From Candidatus Pacearchaeota archaeon (GTDB lineage: Archaea > Nanobdellota > Nanobdellia > Pacearchaeales > GW2011-AR1): DNA of 48,625 bases. The stretch is taken from assembly GCA_018221305.1 (NCBI GenBank), contig JAAOYK010000001.1:1-48625 (forward strand). The letters are read 5' to 3'. A model generated the notes under the pieces. That model was not told the DNA's origin. It was given only the letters and a program-made list of their open reading frames with translations, and did no database searches. Below are positions 1 through 11,800 of the stretch, piece by piece; the stretch's first letter is position 1; every line of letters starts with the position of its first letter. Position numbers and translations under genes: made by a program.

Positions 1-1405
1 CTGCATACTCAGTGTTTGTTTTCATGAATAAATCTTTTAGTTGGTTTAATGTGGTTTTTGGATTTATTATTTTAACATCTTTTGCCATTGCGTCGCCCAT
101 TTTTGGAGGTGTTTCTATTATAAAATTAGTATTACTAAAAACATTTAGCATATCAAAATAGTCAACAGTTCCCATAAACTTGCCACTTTTTGCGATTATT
201 ATCTCATTAAGATTCTTTTCAAGCATTATGCTATAAATATCTCCCATTTTACGTGTTGGCTTGCAACTAATAAATTTTTTACGCATGATTTCTTTAACTT
301 TCATGCTTCCAACTTTTTTTGGATTATTGATTTTAAAGACTATGTCTTTTTTATTGATCACACCTACAACAGATTTCCCAGATACTATCGGTACAATGTT
401 TATATTATTCATGATAAATAACTCAATAGCTTCTAATACACTATCTTCTGGTTTTAGTTTAGGATACTTCTCATTCATGAATTGACCTGCTTTAATTTGA
501 CTTAAACCTTTAAGTGATACTTTAAGATCTTTATATGATGTTTTTTTCTTTTTTCTTTTCTTTTTTAAGAATTTTATGCCTAGTATTAATAATACTATTA
601 TAATAACTATTACGAATGCAGCACCAATACTTCCAAGGATATAAATTGTATCTTTATCTGATAATTTAGACTGCTTGACTGTACCTTGTCCAGATTGAAT
701 TATTGTTTCACTAGGTTTTTGTGTATTTGTTTCACTAAATTTAAGATCTGGAAAATTTTTAACAATATCCCCCTCAGATTCTCTTATCGGGCGGTTATTA
801 GACGTACTGCTTGCGCTACCACTACTTCCACCAGAGGCTTGGCCATCTATATTTTCTTCTCCTTCACTTTGAGTATCTGTTCCCGCAGTTCCTCCTTCAA
901 GATGCTCTGCTGATTCTGAGTCTTCTTCATTTGATAATCCAAAGACAGAAAATAAATAATCAATCATATCATCAAAAAATCCTTTGATACCTGTCTTATT
1001 TTTACCGTCCTTTACAACAATGTCTGGAACTTCAACCAATCTGCCTGGAATTGCTTTAATGCTAATACTTGTGCTCATTGATCTAATAGTTACTATACTT
1101 CCTGTCTGCGCATTAATACTTTCTCCAACAAACCTATAATGACCCACTAGGTTTGAATTACCAAATGATTTTGCTTGAGAAGGTGTAAACGTATATGCTT
1201 CTGAAAGTTGTATTTTACCACTATCATCTTTCCATTGAACAGACACTTTAGATCCAGGTATTCCATATCCTTTCTCGTTAACAACTTTCCCATAAAGAAG
1301 TACTGGTAATGTTGGTGGCGCAGAACTTACAACTTGAATTGATAATGCGAGAAATATTATTAGCAATACACTTATTTTTACTTGTTTTTTATTACACATC
1401 CTCAT
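1..1405 (-). CDS. Membrane-anchored YGKV-module + CBS-domain protein, partial (C-terminus runs off the window)
   Basis: Not in the ORF track because it has no stop in the window. Manual reverse-complement translation from ATG at 1405 gives MRMCNKKQVKISVLLIIFLALSIQVVSSAPPTLPVLLYGKVVNEKGYGIPGSKVSVQW..., then TM IYILGSIGAAFVIVIIIVLLILGIKFLKKKRKKK, then CBS-like repeats (MNEKYPKLKPEDSVLEAIELFIMNNINIVPIVSGKSVVGVINKKDIVFKI...). Paralogous to 13090..14727. Start abuts the stop of the upstream gene. Confidence 0.85.
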   Translation of the reverse strand, partial: MRMCNKKQVKISVLLIIFLALSIQVVSSAPPTLPVLLYGKVVNEKGYGIPGSKVSVQWKDDSGKIQLSEAYTFTPSQAKSFGNSNLVGHYRFVGESINAQTGSIVTIRSMSTSISIKAIPGRLVEVPDIVVKDGKNKTGIKGFFDDMIDYLFSVFGLSNEEDSESAEHLEGGTAGTDTQSEGEENIDGQASGGSSGSASSTSNNRPIRESEGDIVKNFPDLKFSETNTQKPSETIIQSGQGTVKQSKLSDKDTIYILGSIGAAFVIVIIIVLLILGIKFLKKKRKKKKTSYKDLKVSLKGLSQIKAGQFMNEKYPKLKPEDSVLEAIELFIMNNINIVPIVSGKSVVGVINKKDIVFKINNPKKVGSMKVKEIMRKKFISCKPTRKMGDIYSIMLEKNLNEIIIAKSGKFMGTVDYFDMLNVFSNTNFIIETPPKMGDAMAKDVKIINPKTTLNQLKDLFMKTNTEYA

Positions 1406-2836
1406 TTAAAACTCTTTTAAAAACCTAGCCCACCATGATTTCTTTGTTTCAATCACTTCTTTACTATTTGCATTAATTTTACTTCGAACTGTATAATCCA
1501 TTGCCAGAAATTTCAGCATTTTTCCTCGTTTTTTATATTTAACTTCATAAACAATATTTTCTTCATATTCTACTAATTTAATATCCTTAATCTCACTTGA
1601 TCCTAAGACTTCTTCAACATAGTAAGTAACTTCATCAAGATGAAGCTTTATTTCAATCAGACTCCCATCACTTAATGTTGCATGTATTGTATCCTCTGTT
1701 TTACTTAGCTTAACCTCTGATCTGATAAGTTCCTTGTCTTTGCTTATAAAATAGTTAGCATCATCTATAACAAAAAGATCTTTATCTCTAGATTTGATTG
1801 TTTCTACATCTTTTACATCCACTTCTTCTGGTTTTTCTAAGCATGTACCATTAAAACATCCGTGTTCACATTCAATTTCTTGTTCTTCAATACTTCCGAT
1901 TATTTTCCCGCAAGAATATTCTGTAAGCAAATTTTCTGTACAAAAGTCAGTATAATGTCCGGTATTATTAGATGTTATTCCTTTAGATGTCGGGTTTGCA
2001 CCATATAGATATATTTTGTTGGCATCATTATCTATACAATCAATTCGTAATGTTTCTTGTCCAAGAAAGCAAGCCCCATCAACACATTTTCCAGGACACG
2101 TAACAACTATTTCTACAATTTTATTATCAAGACAATAAACTTCTGTAAGAGTTTGTTCAGTTAAACACTGGTCTTCACCGCAATTACTTGAATCACATGT
2201 TTTTCCTTTTTCGTAAAAATTTCTTCCAGTGTCTGTTTCATTGCAAAAGTCTTTTGATTGTTGCTCTTTTTCTTCATTTTCACTCTCATTCTTTTTTTCA
2301 TCTTCTTTTGTTTGATTTTGAGAGGGCTTTTCTTCTTCTTCTTCTTTTTCCTCTTCTTCTTTTTGTTTTTTCTCTGTTTTTTCTTTTTCTGGCTCATAAC
2401 TTTCTTTATCTTTTTTCTTATCTTTTGGCGCAAAAATATTTCCAATCTTGTCTAGAAGAATATCAAGATCTGAGACCTCAATATCTGGAGCCTGTATAAT
2501 TTCGCCAGGGCTCGCTAAAATTTTAATCTTACCTCTTACAGCTTCAATTATAATGTAATTATTTTGTTGAAAATCATCCACCTGAATTTTGTAATATCCT
2601 TTTAGTTGAGAATTACCTACTGTTTGTGCCTGCTTACTGTTCAGGGTTTTTGTACTAAATATTTGTATTTTATTGTTAGTATCAATCCAACTAGATACAA
2701 CATCAACTCCTGAAATGGCTTTACCGTCATTAATAACTTTCCCATAGATAGAAACCGGAAGTGATGGAGGGGCTGCATTAACTAATCCAATTAAAAGTAT
2801 GATTAGGGATAGATATACTAATTTTATAGTAGCCAT
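1406..2836 (-). CDS. Secreted protein with N-terminal YGKV module, Glu/Lys-rich linker and Cys-rich repeats
   Basis: 476-aa ORF; signal peptide-like MATIKLVYLSLIILLIGLVNA; PPSLPVSIYGKVINDG...; KEEEEKEEEEEK linker; paired Cys modules. Overlaps the start of its upstream neighbour's stop by 13 nt (operonic). Confidence 0.85.
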   Translation of the reverse strand: MATIKLVYLSLIILLIGLVNAAPPSLPVSIYGKVINDGKAISGVDVVSSWIDTNNKIQIFSTKTLNSKQAQTVGNSQLKGYYKIQVDDFQQNNYIIIEAVRGKIKILASPGEIIQAPDIEVSDLDILLDKIGNIFAPKDKKKDKESYEPEKEKTEKKQKEEEEKEEEEEKPSQNQTKEDEKKNESENEEKEQQSKDFCNETDTGRNFYEKGKTCDSSNCGEDQCLTEQTLTEVYCLDNKIVEIVVTCPGKCVDGACFLGQETLRIDCIDNDANKIYLYGANPTSKGITSNNTGHYTDFCTENLLTEYSCGKIIGSIEEQEIECEHGCFNGTCLEKPEEVDVKDVETIKSRDKDLFVIDDANYFISKDKELIRSEVKLSKTEDTIHATLSDGSLIEIKLHLDEVTYYVEEVLGSSEIKDIKLVEYEENIVYEVKYKKRGKMLKFLAMDYTVRSKINANSKEVIETKKSWWARFLKEF

Positions 2837-5800
2837 GTTTTTGTCTCATAGATAAAAATCCAATATCCTCTTCCTGGATTCATGTCTGTAAGTGTGTTGT
2901 CAATCATTCCTGAAGAATATGGGGTATATAGGAGCCAATCTTTATTTTCGTTATTATAGGTATAAACAATATCATAACTATTGTTCAGACTTGACATAGA
3001 TGTTGCAATTGTTAGGTTTTGTAGATATGGAAATCCAACAAGGTTCCAACCTTTAAATAAATCTTTTTGAAACGTACTAATTTCCTCACCTTCAAATGTG
3101 ATGGTCGCTGATTGAGTCATATCAATCCAATATGCTTTGTCTGCTTCTAGTATTGTTAAGCTATTACTTCCGCTAACAAGTGTTTGTTCTGCTCTATAAA
3201 CGGCCCAGTTTTGAGTTAATGGGTCATAGGAGTATACTGCCCTGTATTTGCCTTCTATTTCTTTTAAAACTTCTGAGACAGAGTTACTTTCAAGTATTAA
3301 TGGTATTGAAAAAAGATTCCATCCAGAATATAAATTAAGCTCAAGTGTAGATTTTGGTTGCACGAACAAGCACTGATTTGTTGTGATGTTACATTCATAT
3401 CCTTGCTCACATCCACAATAACTACAATAATCTGTTAATGACCCCTCTCCACAATATAATGGTTTTGTTATAGAACAGTTTCCATATGGTGTTGCGTCAC
3501 TACATCTTTGAGATTCAGGTGGGATTACTTCACACACTTTAAATTCTCCACAATAATATTCTTCTTCACATCCGCATAAATCACAGTTGTTAATTAAAGA
3601 TCCTTCATCACAGTATAATGGTTTTGTTATAGAACAGTTTCCATAAAGTGTTCCGTCACTACAATTTTGTACTGGATCTTCAATTGTCTCTTGATAACAA
3701 TTTCCAGATGATTCATTACAAAGAAGGTCAGAATCACACCCACACCACTGACATTGATCAACTAGTTGGCCGTCTTCACAATATTGTGGTTTATTAATAG
3801 AACAATCTCCATATTGTGTTGAATCTTCACAAGCTAATGGCGGAGGAGATATAACAAGTGTCTGGACCGGTTGACCTTCACCAACATTACTGCTTAAGTC
3901 AGTTACCTGAAAATTATAAGTATAGCTTTTCCTTTCATAATTTGTTGTATCCCATGTATAACTACAATTTCCACTTTTATTTCCTACATCAAACTCACTA
4001 ATCGCACTAACCCATTCATCATCACAAACTCCGTCTGAGGAAATGCATACTAAACAACTTTGTCTTAATCCATTGTTATCAACCATCGACGCCTGTAAAT
4101 TAACTGTACCATAAACAGCACCACCAATATCAAAAACAGTTACTACTGGGTTTTGGGTATCATCATCAGTAACTTCTATCATTGTTGATGTAACAGCCTT
4201 GTTTTCATTACCTGCATTATCAACTGCAGTTACTGCATAATAATATGTTCCTGGACCTGCTACCTGCTCAAGAAATGAGTTTGTATTAATTGTTGCAATT
4301 GAGGTCATAAGACTAACATCATTAAATTCTTCTAAAGCACTGTACACATTATAATGTGAAACATCTGGTTCACTGTTAATGTCCCAGATAAGCATAATGT
4401 TTGTTGTGTCTGGTACTTGATTTATTTGTAGTGTTGTTACTTGTTCTGGTGCACTAACATCAAAATAAAACACTACAGTCTTTGAAATAGCTGTTAATCC
4501 TTCATCATCAATACATGATAAAAATAAATGATTTGCTCCATCATTAACTTCAATTGATTGACCTAAAACTTTAGTAATATTATTTAAGATATAATTACAA
4601 GAGTCAATGATTTTATTTGAAGAGTAAGATATTGTGATGTCTTTTGTTTCTACATAAGTATCATCTTCTGGATATGTGATCTCTATCATTGGTGTGATCG
4701 GCAAGTATACTGTTCCTGGAACAGATACTACACCTACATTTTCATTACTCTCTGTGTCTACTGCAGTGACTGCATAATAATAAGTCTCACCTTGTACAAG
4801 GTTTGTATCTTTAAAATTTGTTGTACTTTGTTTATTAATAGTTGCAATTTGCTCAAATTCACTATTTGCGCGTATCCCATAAAGTTCTACTGAAGTAAGT
4901 CCTGTTATGTCTCCTCCAGATAAAAAGATCATTTTATTATTTAATTGCGTTGCTGAATGTCTTCCTCTTTTATATCTTAAATTCTTTGGTGCTGGCGCAA
5001 AAGTGTTTGTTTGTGGGTTATAAATGTCGACCTTGTCTGTTTCAGTGTTTTGATCAATAAACCCTCCAACAAGTGCTACAGTTTTGTCAGCAAGTAAGAA
5101 CGCATTACCAGCTGCTTTAACATGGCTCATATCGTTAAGTGGTTCTGTAAACTGTCCGGTTATTGGATGATATAATTCTGCACTATTAGTGTATGATCCT
5201 CCTGCGAGTAATACTCGTCCATCTGCTAAAAGTACGCCTGTATGGCCTCGTGGCGAGCTACGTATAGTGTCTCCTGTAGTCTCTGTGAATTGGTTGGTCG
5301 CAGGGTCATAAATTTCTCCCTTGTATCCCATACTTCCTCCATATATTAATACAGTTCCATCATTAAGCAATGTTGCAGTATGTTGTGACCGTCTTTCTAA
5401 CATGCTTCCTGCAGGAGAAAAACAATTAGTTGTAGGGTCAAAAATTTCTGCAGAATTTTCACTTCCATCTGTTTGTGAACCTCCTGTAATTAATATTCTC
5501 CCGTCATTTAACATAGTTAACGCATGACCGTACCTTTTAATGTTTGAATCACAGTTATCATTTATAAAATAAATACTACCATTAACTTGCCAGAAATTGT
5601 CTTCTGGTGGTAAGTTTATTTCTGGATCATAAATTTCATTTCTTGGATAATTCCCCCAATCATCACGCCCTCCAATAATTAATGCTCGTCCGTTTCTAAG
5701 GCCGATAACTTCGCCCCATCTTCTATTTGCATACATGTCAGGGCCTCTTACCATTTCTCCGCTAATGCCTTTTACTGGATCAAATACGTCTGTTGATTTT

Positions 5801-8800
5801 AATCCAGACCTTCCAAAAATTGCTGATGCCCAGTATCCTCCAATAGTTAATACTTTACCATTACTAAGAAGTGCTGATGCATGATCACGTCTTTGATGAT
5901 TTAGGCCTTGAGCAGAAAGTGATTCTATTTCTGTGCTTATTTCAGTGTCAGGATCAACACTTGAAAAACTATCATAACTTTTGTAAATTTTATAATTTTC
6001 AAAATCATCCGCACTGTCCTGATTCCATGATAAATCTAATGAGTTTTCTCTATTAACAGTATTTACTGTAAGTCCTGTTGTTTGATCTGGAGGTATTATG
6101 TCTCCTAAAATTAATTCTTGTGTGATTACTTCTAAATTTTGATTACCAAGTCTGTCTACAGCAGTTATTGCATAAAAATACTGATTACCTTGCCCTATAA
6201 TCTCATCAGTATAACTTGTGACATATGGTGATGAAACATTTGCAGTAGGTGTCAATCCAGAAACACTTGTAAAATCAGATTCTTGCCTGTATATTCTATA
6301 TTCTTTAAACAGATCAATATTTAATTCATTCCAAGTAAGTTCTGAGGTTCTTGTTTCACTGATCCTATTAACACTCAAGCCAGTGACCTGTGCTGGAGGA
6401 TCAGGATTAAACGCAAAATTTATTGTCTTCCATTCAGAAACACCACCATAGTTAGTACAATGTACTCTTAATTCATGATATCCAGGGGCTACCTCTACAT
6501 CTTTTGGAGGTGATATTGAATAATCCTGGTAAGATTCATCAAACTGATAATCACATGATTGCATTGGCCCATTTGTTGTAAAATCTATTGTTATAGGCGA
6601 ACTATTATAAACTATTTCTTGTGGGCTAATAATCGTAAGGTTCGGGCCCGCTGGTGGATATGTAGTTATTTGTCCATTTGTATGAATCTCTGTATTTTCA
6701 GAACCGTCTGAATAAATAGGAGTAACTGCATAATAATATGTTTCTCCAGCATCCACACCAAAATCAAGATAGCTTGGACTTGTGCTTGTCCCGATAAGTG
6801 CTCCGTCGTTTAATTCAGAAATATAATTCTTTGCTCTATAAATATTATAACTTGACGCTCCTGTTAATTGGCTCCATGTAAGGCCAACATTTGTTGCCCC
6901 TAGCACTTGTGTAGCATTAATCCACCAGACATAGCCAGCGTTTGCATCTACAAAAAAGATAACTTGGCGTGAGGTACCAACCCTGCTTTCATCATCAACA
7001 CATGAAACTGATATTATATTTTCTCCAGTGTTAGCATTAATTGTCTGAGTCATTGGAAATTCAGCCCCATTAAGGTTATATGTACAAGTAGATTGTTTTG
7101 AAACTACATAATTTAAATCTATAAGTGTTGTGTCATAAATTCGTAAACTTTCAGGACTACTTATTGTAACTTGTGGGTCAATAGAATTGCCAAAACTACC
7201 AGAAATTGTTGCACTTGGGCCAATATTGACTCCATCAGATGCTAAAACTTCATAAGAATAAGGTTGCCCAAGAAGAAATCCACTATCTACAAAACTATTA
7301 TTATTTATCGGACTCACCCATTTATAGTAAGAGTATCCTCCATCTTTTTTTACTCCATAGTGAGAGAAAGGATAATCATCTATTGGATCCCAACTAATTT
7401 CTAAAGAATTGTCCAAAACATTTTCTATTGCTTTAAGGCCGGTAATTGCTGGCGGATCTGTATTGTCCCAATAAAATTCTTCCACAGTGCCATAAGTAGT
7501 AGTCCCTGCGGTATTAGTTGTCCGGACATTATATATATAATCTCCATCAGGTTTTGAGTTTCGTGCAACACTAGTTTCACAAACCCATATCGGGTCTGGT
7601 GTTGTTCTTGTACAAGTCGATTGTTGCCATTCAGTATCACACACTCCATCCATTGTAACACAAAATTCATTACTTGCAATATAACTTTCATAATCTCTTA
7701 CAAATGAATAAAATATATAATGTCTGTAAGGTTCACTGTAATAAAGAATATAAGAACTAGCTATTTCAGGTGGGCTAGCATCTATATAAAATATTACTTC
7801 TGGTGAGGATTCAACATTTCCATCAGTGTCAGTACACTTAACTGTTATAGAATTTGCCCCAACTATAGCATTGATTGGCGCACCTATTGGATATTCCTGG
7901 TTGTTTAATATATAAATACAAGTAGCAACTTCAGAAACAGTATACTCTAAATTTACTATGTCATTATAATACTTTAGACTTATTGGGCTTGTGATAACTA
8001 TTTCTGGACCGTTTGTATCTTCCACAGTACCATAAGCTGTTACTGCTGGTCCTGGTGTATAAGCTTTATCTAATGCACTAACTGTATAGCTATAAGTTTG
8101 TCCACTTACAAGGTTTGTATCAATAAAACTAGTGTTACTTATTGGACTCATCCATTTGTAATGATAATATCCTCCATCTTTGTTAACTGTATAAAAGTAA
8201 AAGCTATTATCAGTATCATCTATTTGGTTCCAGCTAATTCGAAGTGAGGTTTCACCTTGAATTGGTGTAACTGTAAGTCCTGTAATTGCTGGCGGTGGTA
8301 CACCGTCCCATTCAAAATGGTTTGGAGTTCCATATCCAATATTACCTTCAGAATCTGTTGCTCTAAAATTATACGTATAGTTTCCACTTGGTCTTGACAT
8401 TTTTTCTAATTCATGATAACACCATCCACTATCTCCTCCCTGAAATCCGGTTTGTACAGGGAACCATTCAGTATCACACACTCCATCAAGAGTTACACAA
8501 AGTTCACAGCTTGAAAGCAAACTAAACGAGTCAGTAGCATACCCACTAAACTCATAATGATAAGATCCTGGACGTGGCGGATATGTAAAAGTCACACTTG
8601 GACCTTGATCATCTACTACTATAAAATTGACAGATTTGGAACTTGGTATATCTAGTATATCAACTACATTTATTGTTAAAGTGTTTAATCCATTAATTGG
8701 GCTAATTTCGTAAGAAAAATCTCCTCCTTCCCAATCTAAAACATCTGCAGGATCTTGAGAATTAAGTGTCATTGTAGCACTAGCTAATGATATAGATGAT

Positions 8801-11800
8801 GTATAAGAAAGATTTAATGGGAAATCTTCTTCATGATATGCTTTCCCGTCTGTTATTGAAGTTATGATTATTTCTGCTGGGTCTCCGCTAAGAATTATGG
8901 CTTCTGCTAATTCAATTCCCTCTCCTCCTGGGGTTGCGGTAACTACTGGGTTTGGATCATTTATGTCAGTTAGGGCAGAAACTTCAATTAATGAACCTGC
9001 TTTTGCTTTTATTCTTTCTTGATTAAATAAAAAGTATCCCGCAAGGTCTTTATCACCTAATTCTTGTGCTTGTTCAAGTGTTAATGTTGTAGATGTTGTT
9101 GTGTATGAATTATCATCAACATCAGTCCATGTAGCGCTAACTTCTACGCCTTCAGCTAAATCTTGATTTGTTCTTTCTACTCTCCCATAAAATGTTGTTG
9201 GCATTGCAGGAATGTTAGACGTAGTACGTGTAAATATTTCTGCTTCTGCAAGATATGTTCTTTGTCTCTTATAGCTATCTATTATTTCTATTTCATAACT
9301 ATACTTTGTTGCTTGATCAAGCCCGAAAATTTCTACCTGATGTGTATGAGTTGTTGTTAAATCTTGTACTGTTTTTATGACTTCTGCAGCTTCTATTAAT
9401 TTAATCGTAACATTTGTTGGTTCACTTGTTTCAAGATTAATTGTAAAAGAGTATGGTGTAACGTCTATTATATTATGACTTATTAAATCAAGTGGAGGCA
9501 AGTCGTCATAAGATATTGATTCATAATAACTTGTATGTCTTTTGTCATGACGAAACATTGGCCAGTCTTTGCTAGAACTGTCATACGTACCCTCTAAATC
9601 CCATACATGGATCATCCCATCTTTTGAACCTAAGATCACTTCAACATCTCCGTCTTGATCTAGGTCATCTATTGTTGGAGTAGAATATATTATGTCAATT
9701 CCATCTGGAGAAATTGGAACTTTTTTTGGCCAACCTTCAATCAAATCTCCAAAAATATTCCATGCATAAAGGTTAGCATTTTCTCCTGATTTAGCTAATT
9801 CTGAAGATTTAATAATGTCTAAAGAATTGTCTCCATCAATATCACCAATAACTACTGAAGAAGAAGCACCACCCTCTATTGTTAGAAGTGTCCCATCCAG
9901 ATATTGTGGCCAACCTGGAAGAATTGACCCGTCAAGATTATATGCTAATACTCTGTCACTACTTGTACTATAAACTAATTCTAATTCTGGATCTGAATCA
10001 AGGTTAGCTAATGCAACAGAAGTTTGTGGCATGTAGGGTGATCCTCCTGTATATTCTAAGTTTCCTTCATAATCCCATACATTAAAGCGCCAACTTTCAT
10101 CTTCTGCTCCTCCGCTTGCAACAATTTCTAGTTGATAGTCATTATCTACATCGCCAATAGATGCTGAAACATATCCGTAGTGATTTCCTGTCTGTGGCCA
10201 ATTAGGGGCTAGTGTTCCATCAGATTTTATTACAAAATATTGTCCTGTCTTATAAGTTCTTGCGATCAATTCTTTGTTCCCATCGCCGTTAAGGTCTGCA
10301 ACAGAAATAGTGTCACCGATTCTTTGAGCATTTAATCTTTCAGATGTTATATAAGGAACAACACTAAATGGGAATCCTGGAAAAATGCTTCCGTCATGGT
10401 TCCAGACATGCACATCTCCATTAAAATCTCCAACCATTATCTCTAAGTCTCCATTATTATCAATATCTTCAACCGTAATCCCATTAACTATATAATATGC
10501 ATACTTTGGCCATCCACTAACTTTAGATCCATCAGAATTGTATACGTTTATATAATATTTAGATGCAGCAATGATTTCCACATCACCATCATTATCTATA
10601 TCTCCTATGCTTGGTGTTGTAGCCCCGCTTCCAACATATTGTGGCCAACCTTGCAATTCTGATCCATCTGCATTAAATACACGCAAATATCCGTCTTCAG
10701 TATGAAGTATTACTTCTTTATCATTATCATTATTAATGTCTGCAACTAATGGTGATCTCATTATCTCAGAACCAGTATCTATTGGCCATCCACTAAGTTG
10801 TCCATTTTCTATATAGATCACAGCTTCTTCTTCTTTTACAACGCTGTTTATATTAAAAACTTTTAATTTAATCGTATAAAAGTCAGAATCAAAACTAAAA
10901 TTTATGAGCCCAAGATCATCATTTGTAACTGTGTTTTGACCATTGTTTGTTAAAACTACTCCCATAGTACTAAAACTTGTTGGATTTTCTCCTTTTGCCC
11001 ATTCTATTGTATAATGATCTAAAGTATCATCGCCGATCACAGATCCAATAATATTTATTTGTGCGGGCCTAACCTCCCAAGAATTATTTTCAGGACTTCC
11101 TATAATAACATTATTGACTGTTAATGTATTTTTATCAATCATTGTCTTACCATTAGTAGTAAGCAAGGTCAGTCTTAGATAATAATTATCTTCTGGTAAT
11201 AATGATGTATCCCATCCAGAATATAATATTTCACCTGTTGGAAGTGTGCTTGACTCATGTATCAAAACCCATTCTTCTATGCTGGTTTTTGTATATTCTA
11301 GTTTGTAACTACTAAAATTTTCAGTAGTAAATGTTCCAAGAATATTTACTTTATCTTGGACAATTCCGTTAGTTGTTAATTGTGCAATCAATCCACTAGA
11401 ATTTAAGCAATAACTTACAGCTGCAAGTGCGTCAACCCGTCCAATACCTTGTACGTTTGGGTCAAGTCCTAGATCAATTGCAGTGTCATACATTGTATTA
11501 GCAATATCTTCCGGAGTTAATAATGGACATGCTTGTTTGATCAGTGCTGCTACTCCTGCAATGTGTGGTGTTGCCATACTTGTTCCTGAGATTGCTGTAT
11601 GTTCAGTGTCAACGCATTGTGCATAACTCCATGCATTTTGCCATTGAGCAGAACAAATATTAACTCCTGGAGCTACAATGTTTGGCTTTGTCATAGTTTC
11701 TCCACTCCAAACAACAGGCCCACGTGAACTAAAACTAGCTATATTATCACTTTTATCTGTGGCTCCAACTGTTATTGCTTTTCTTGCAGTACCAGGGCTA

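Noticed and set aside
2161-2499. ORFs 2161..2445 (-), 2188..2499 (+) and 2258..2455 (+): poly-Lys and poly-Phe/Leu proteins
   Set aside because: Alternative-frame readings of the Glu/Lys-rich linker in the 476-aa protein.
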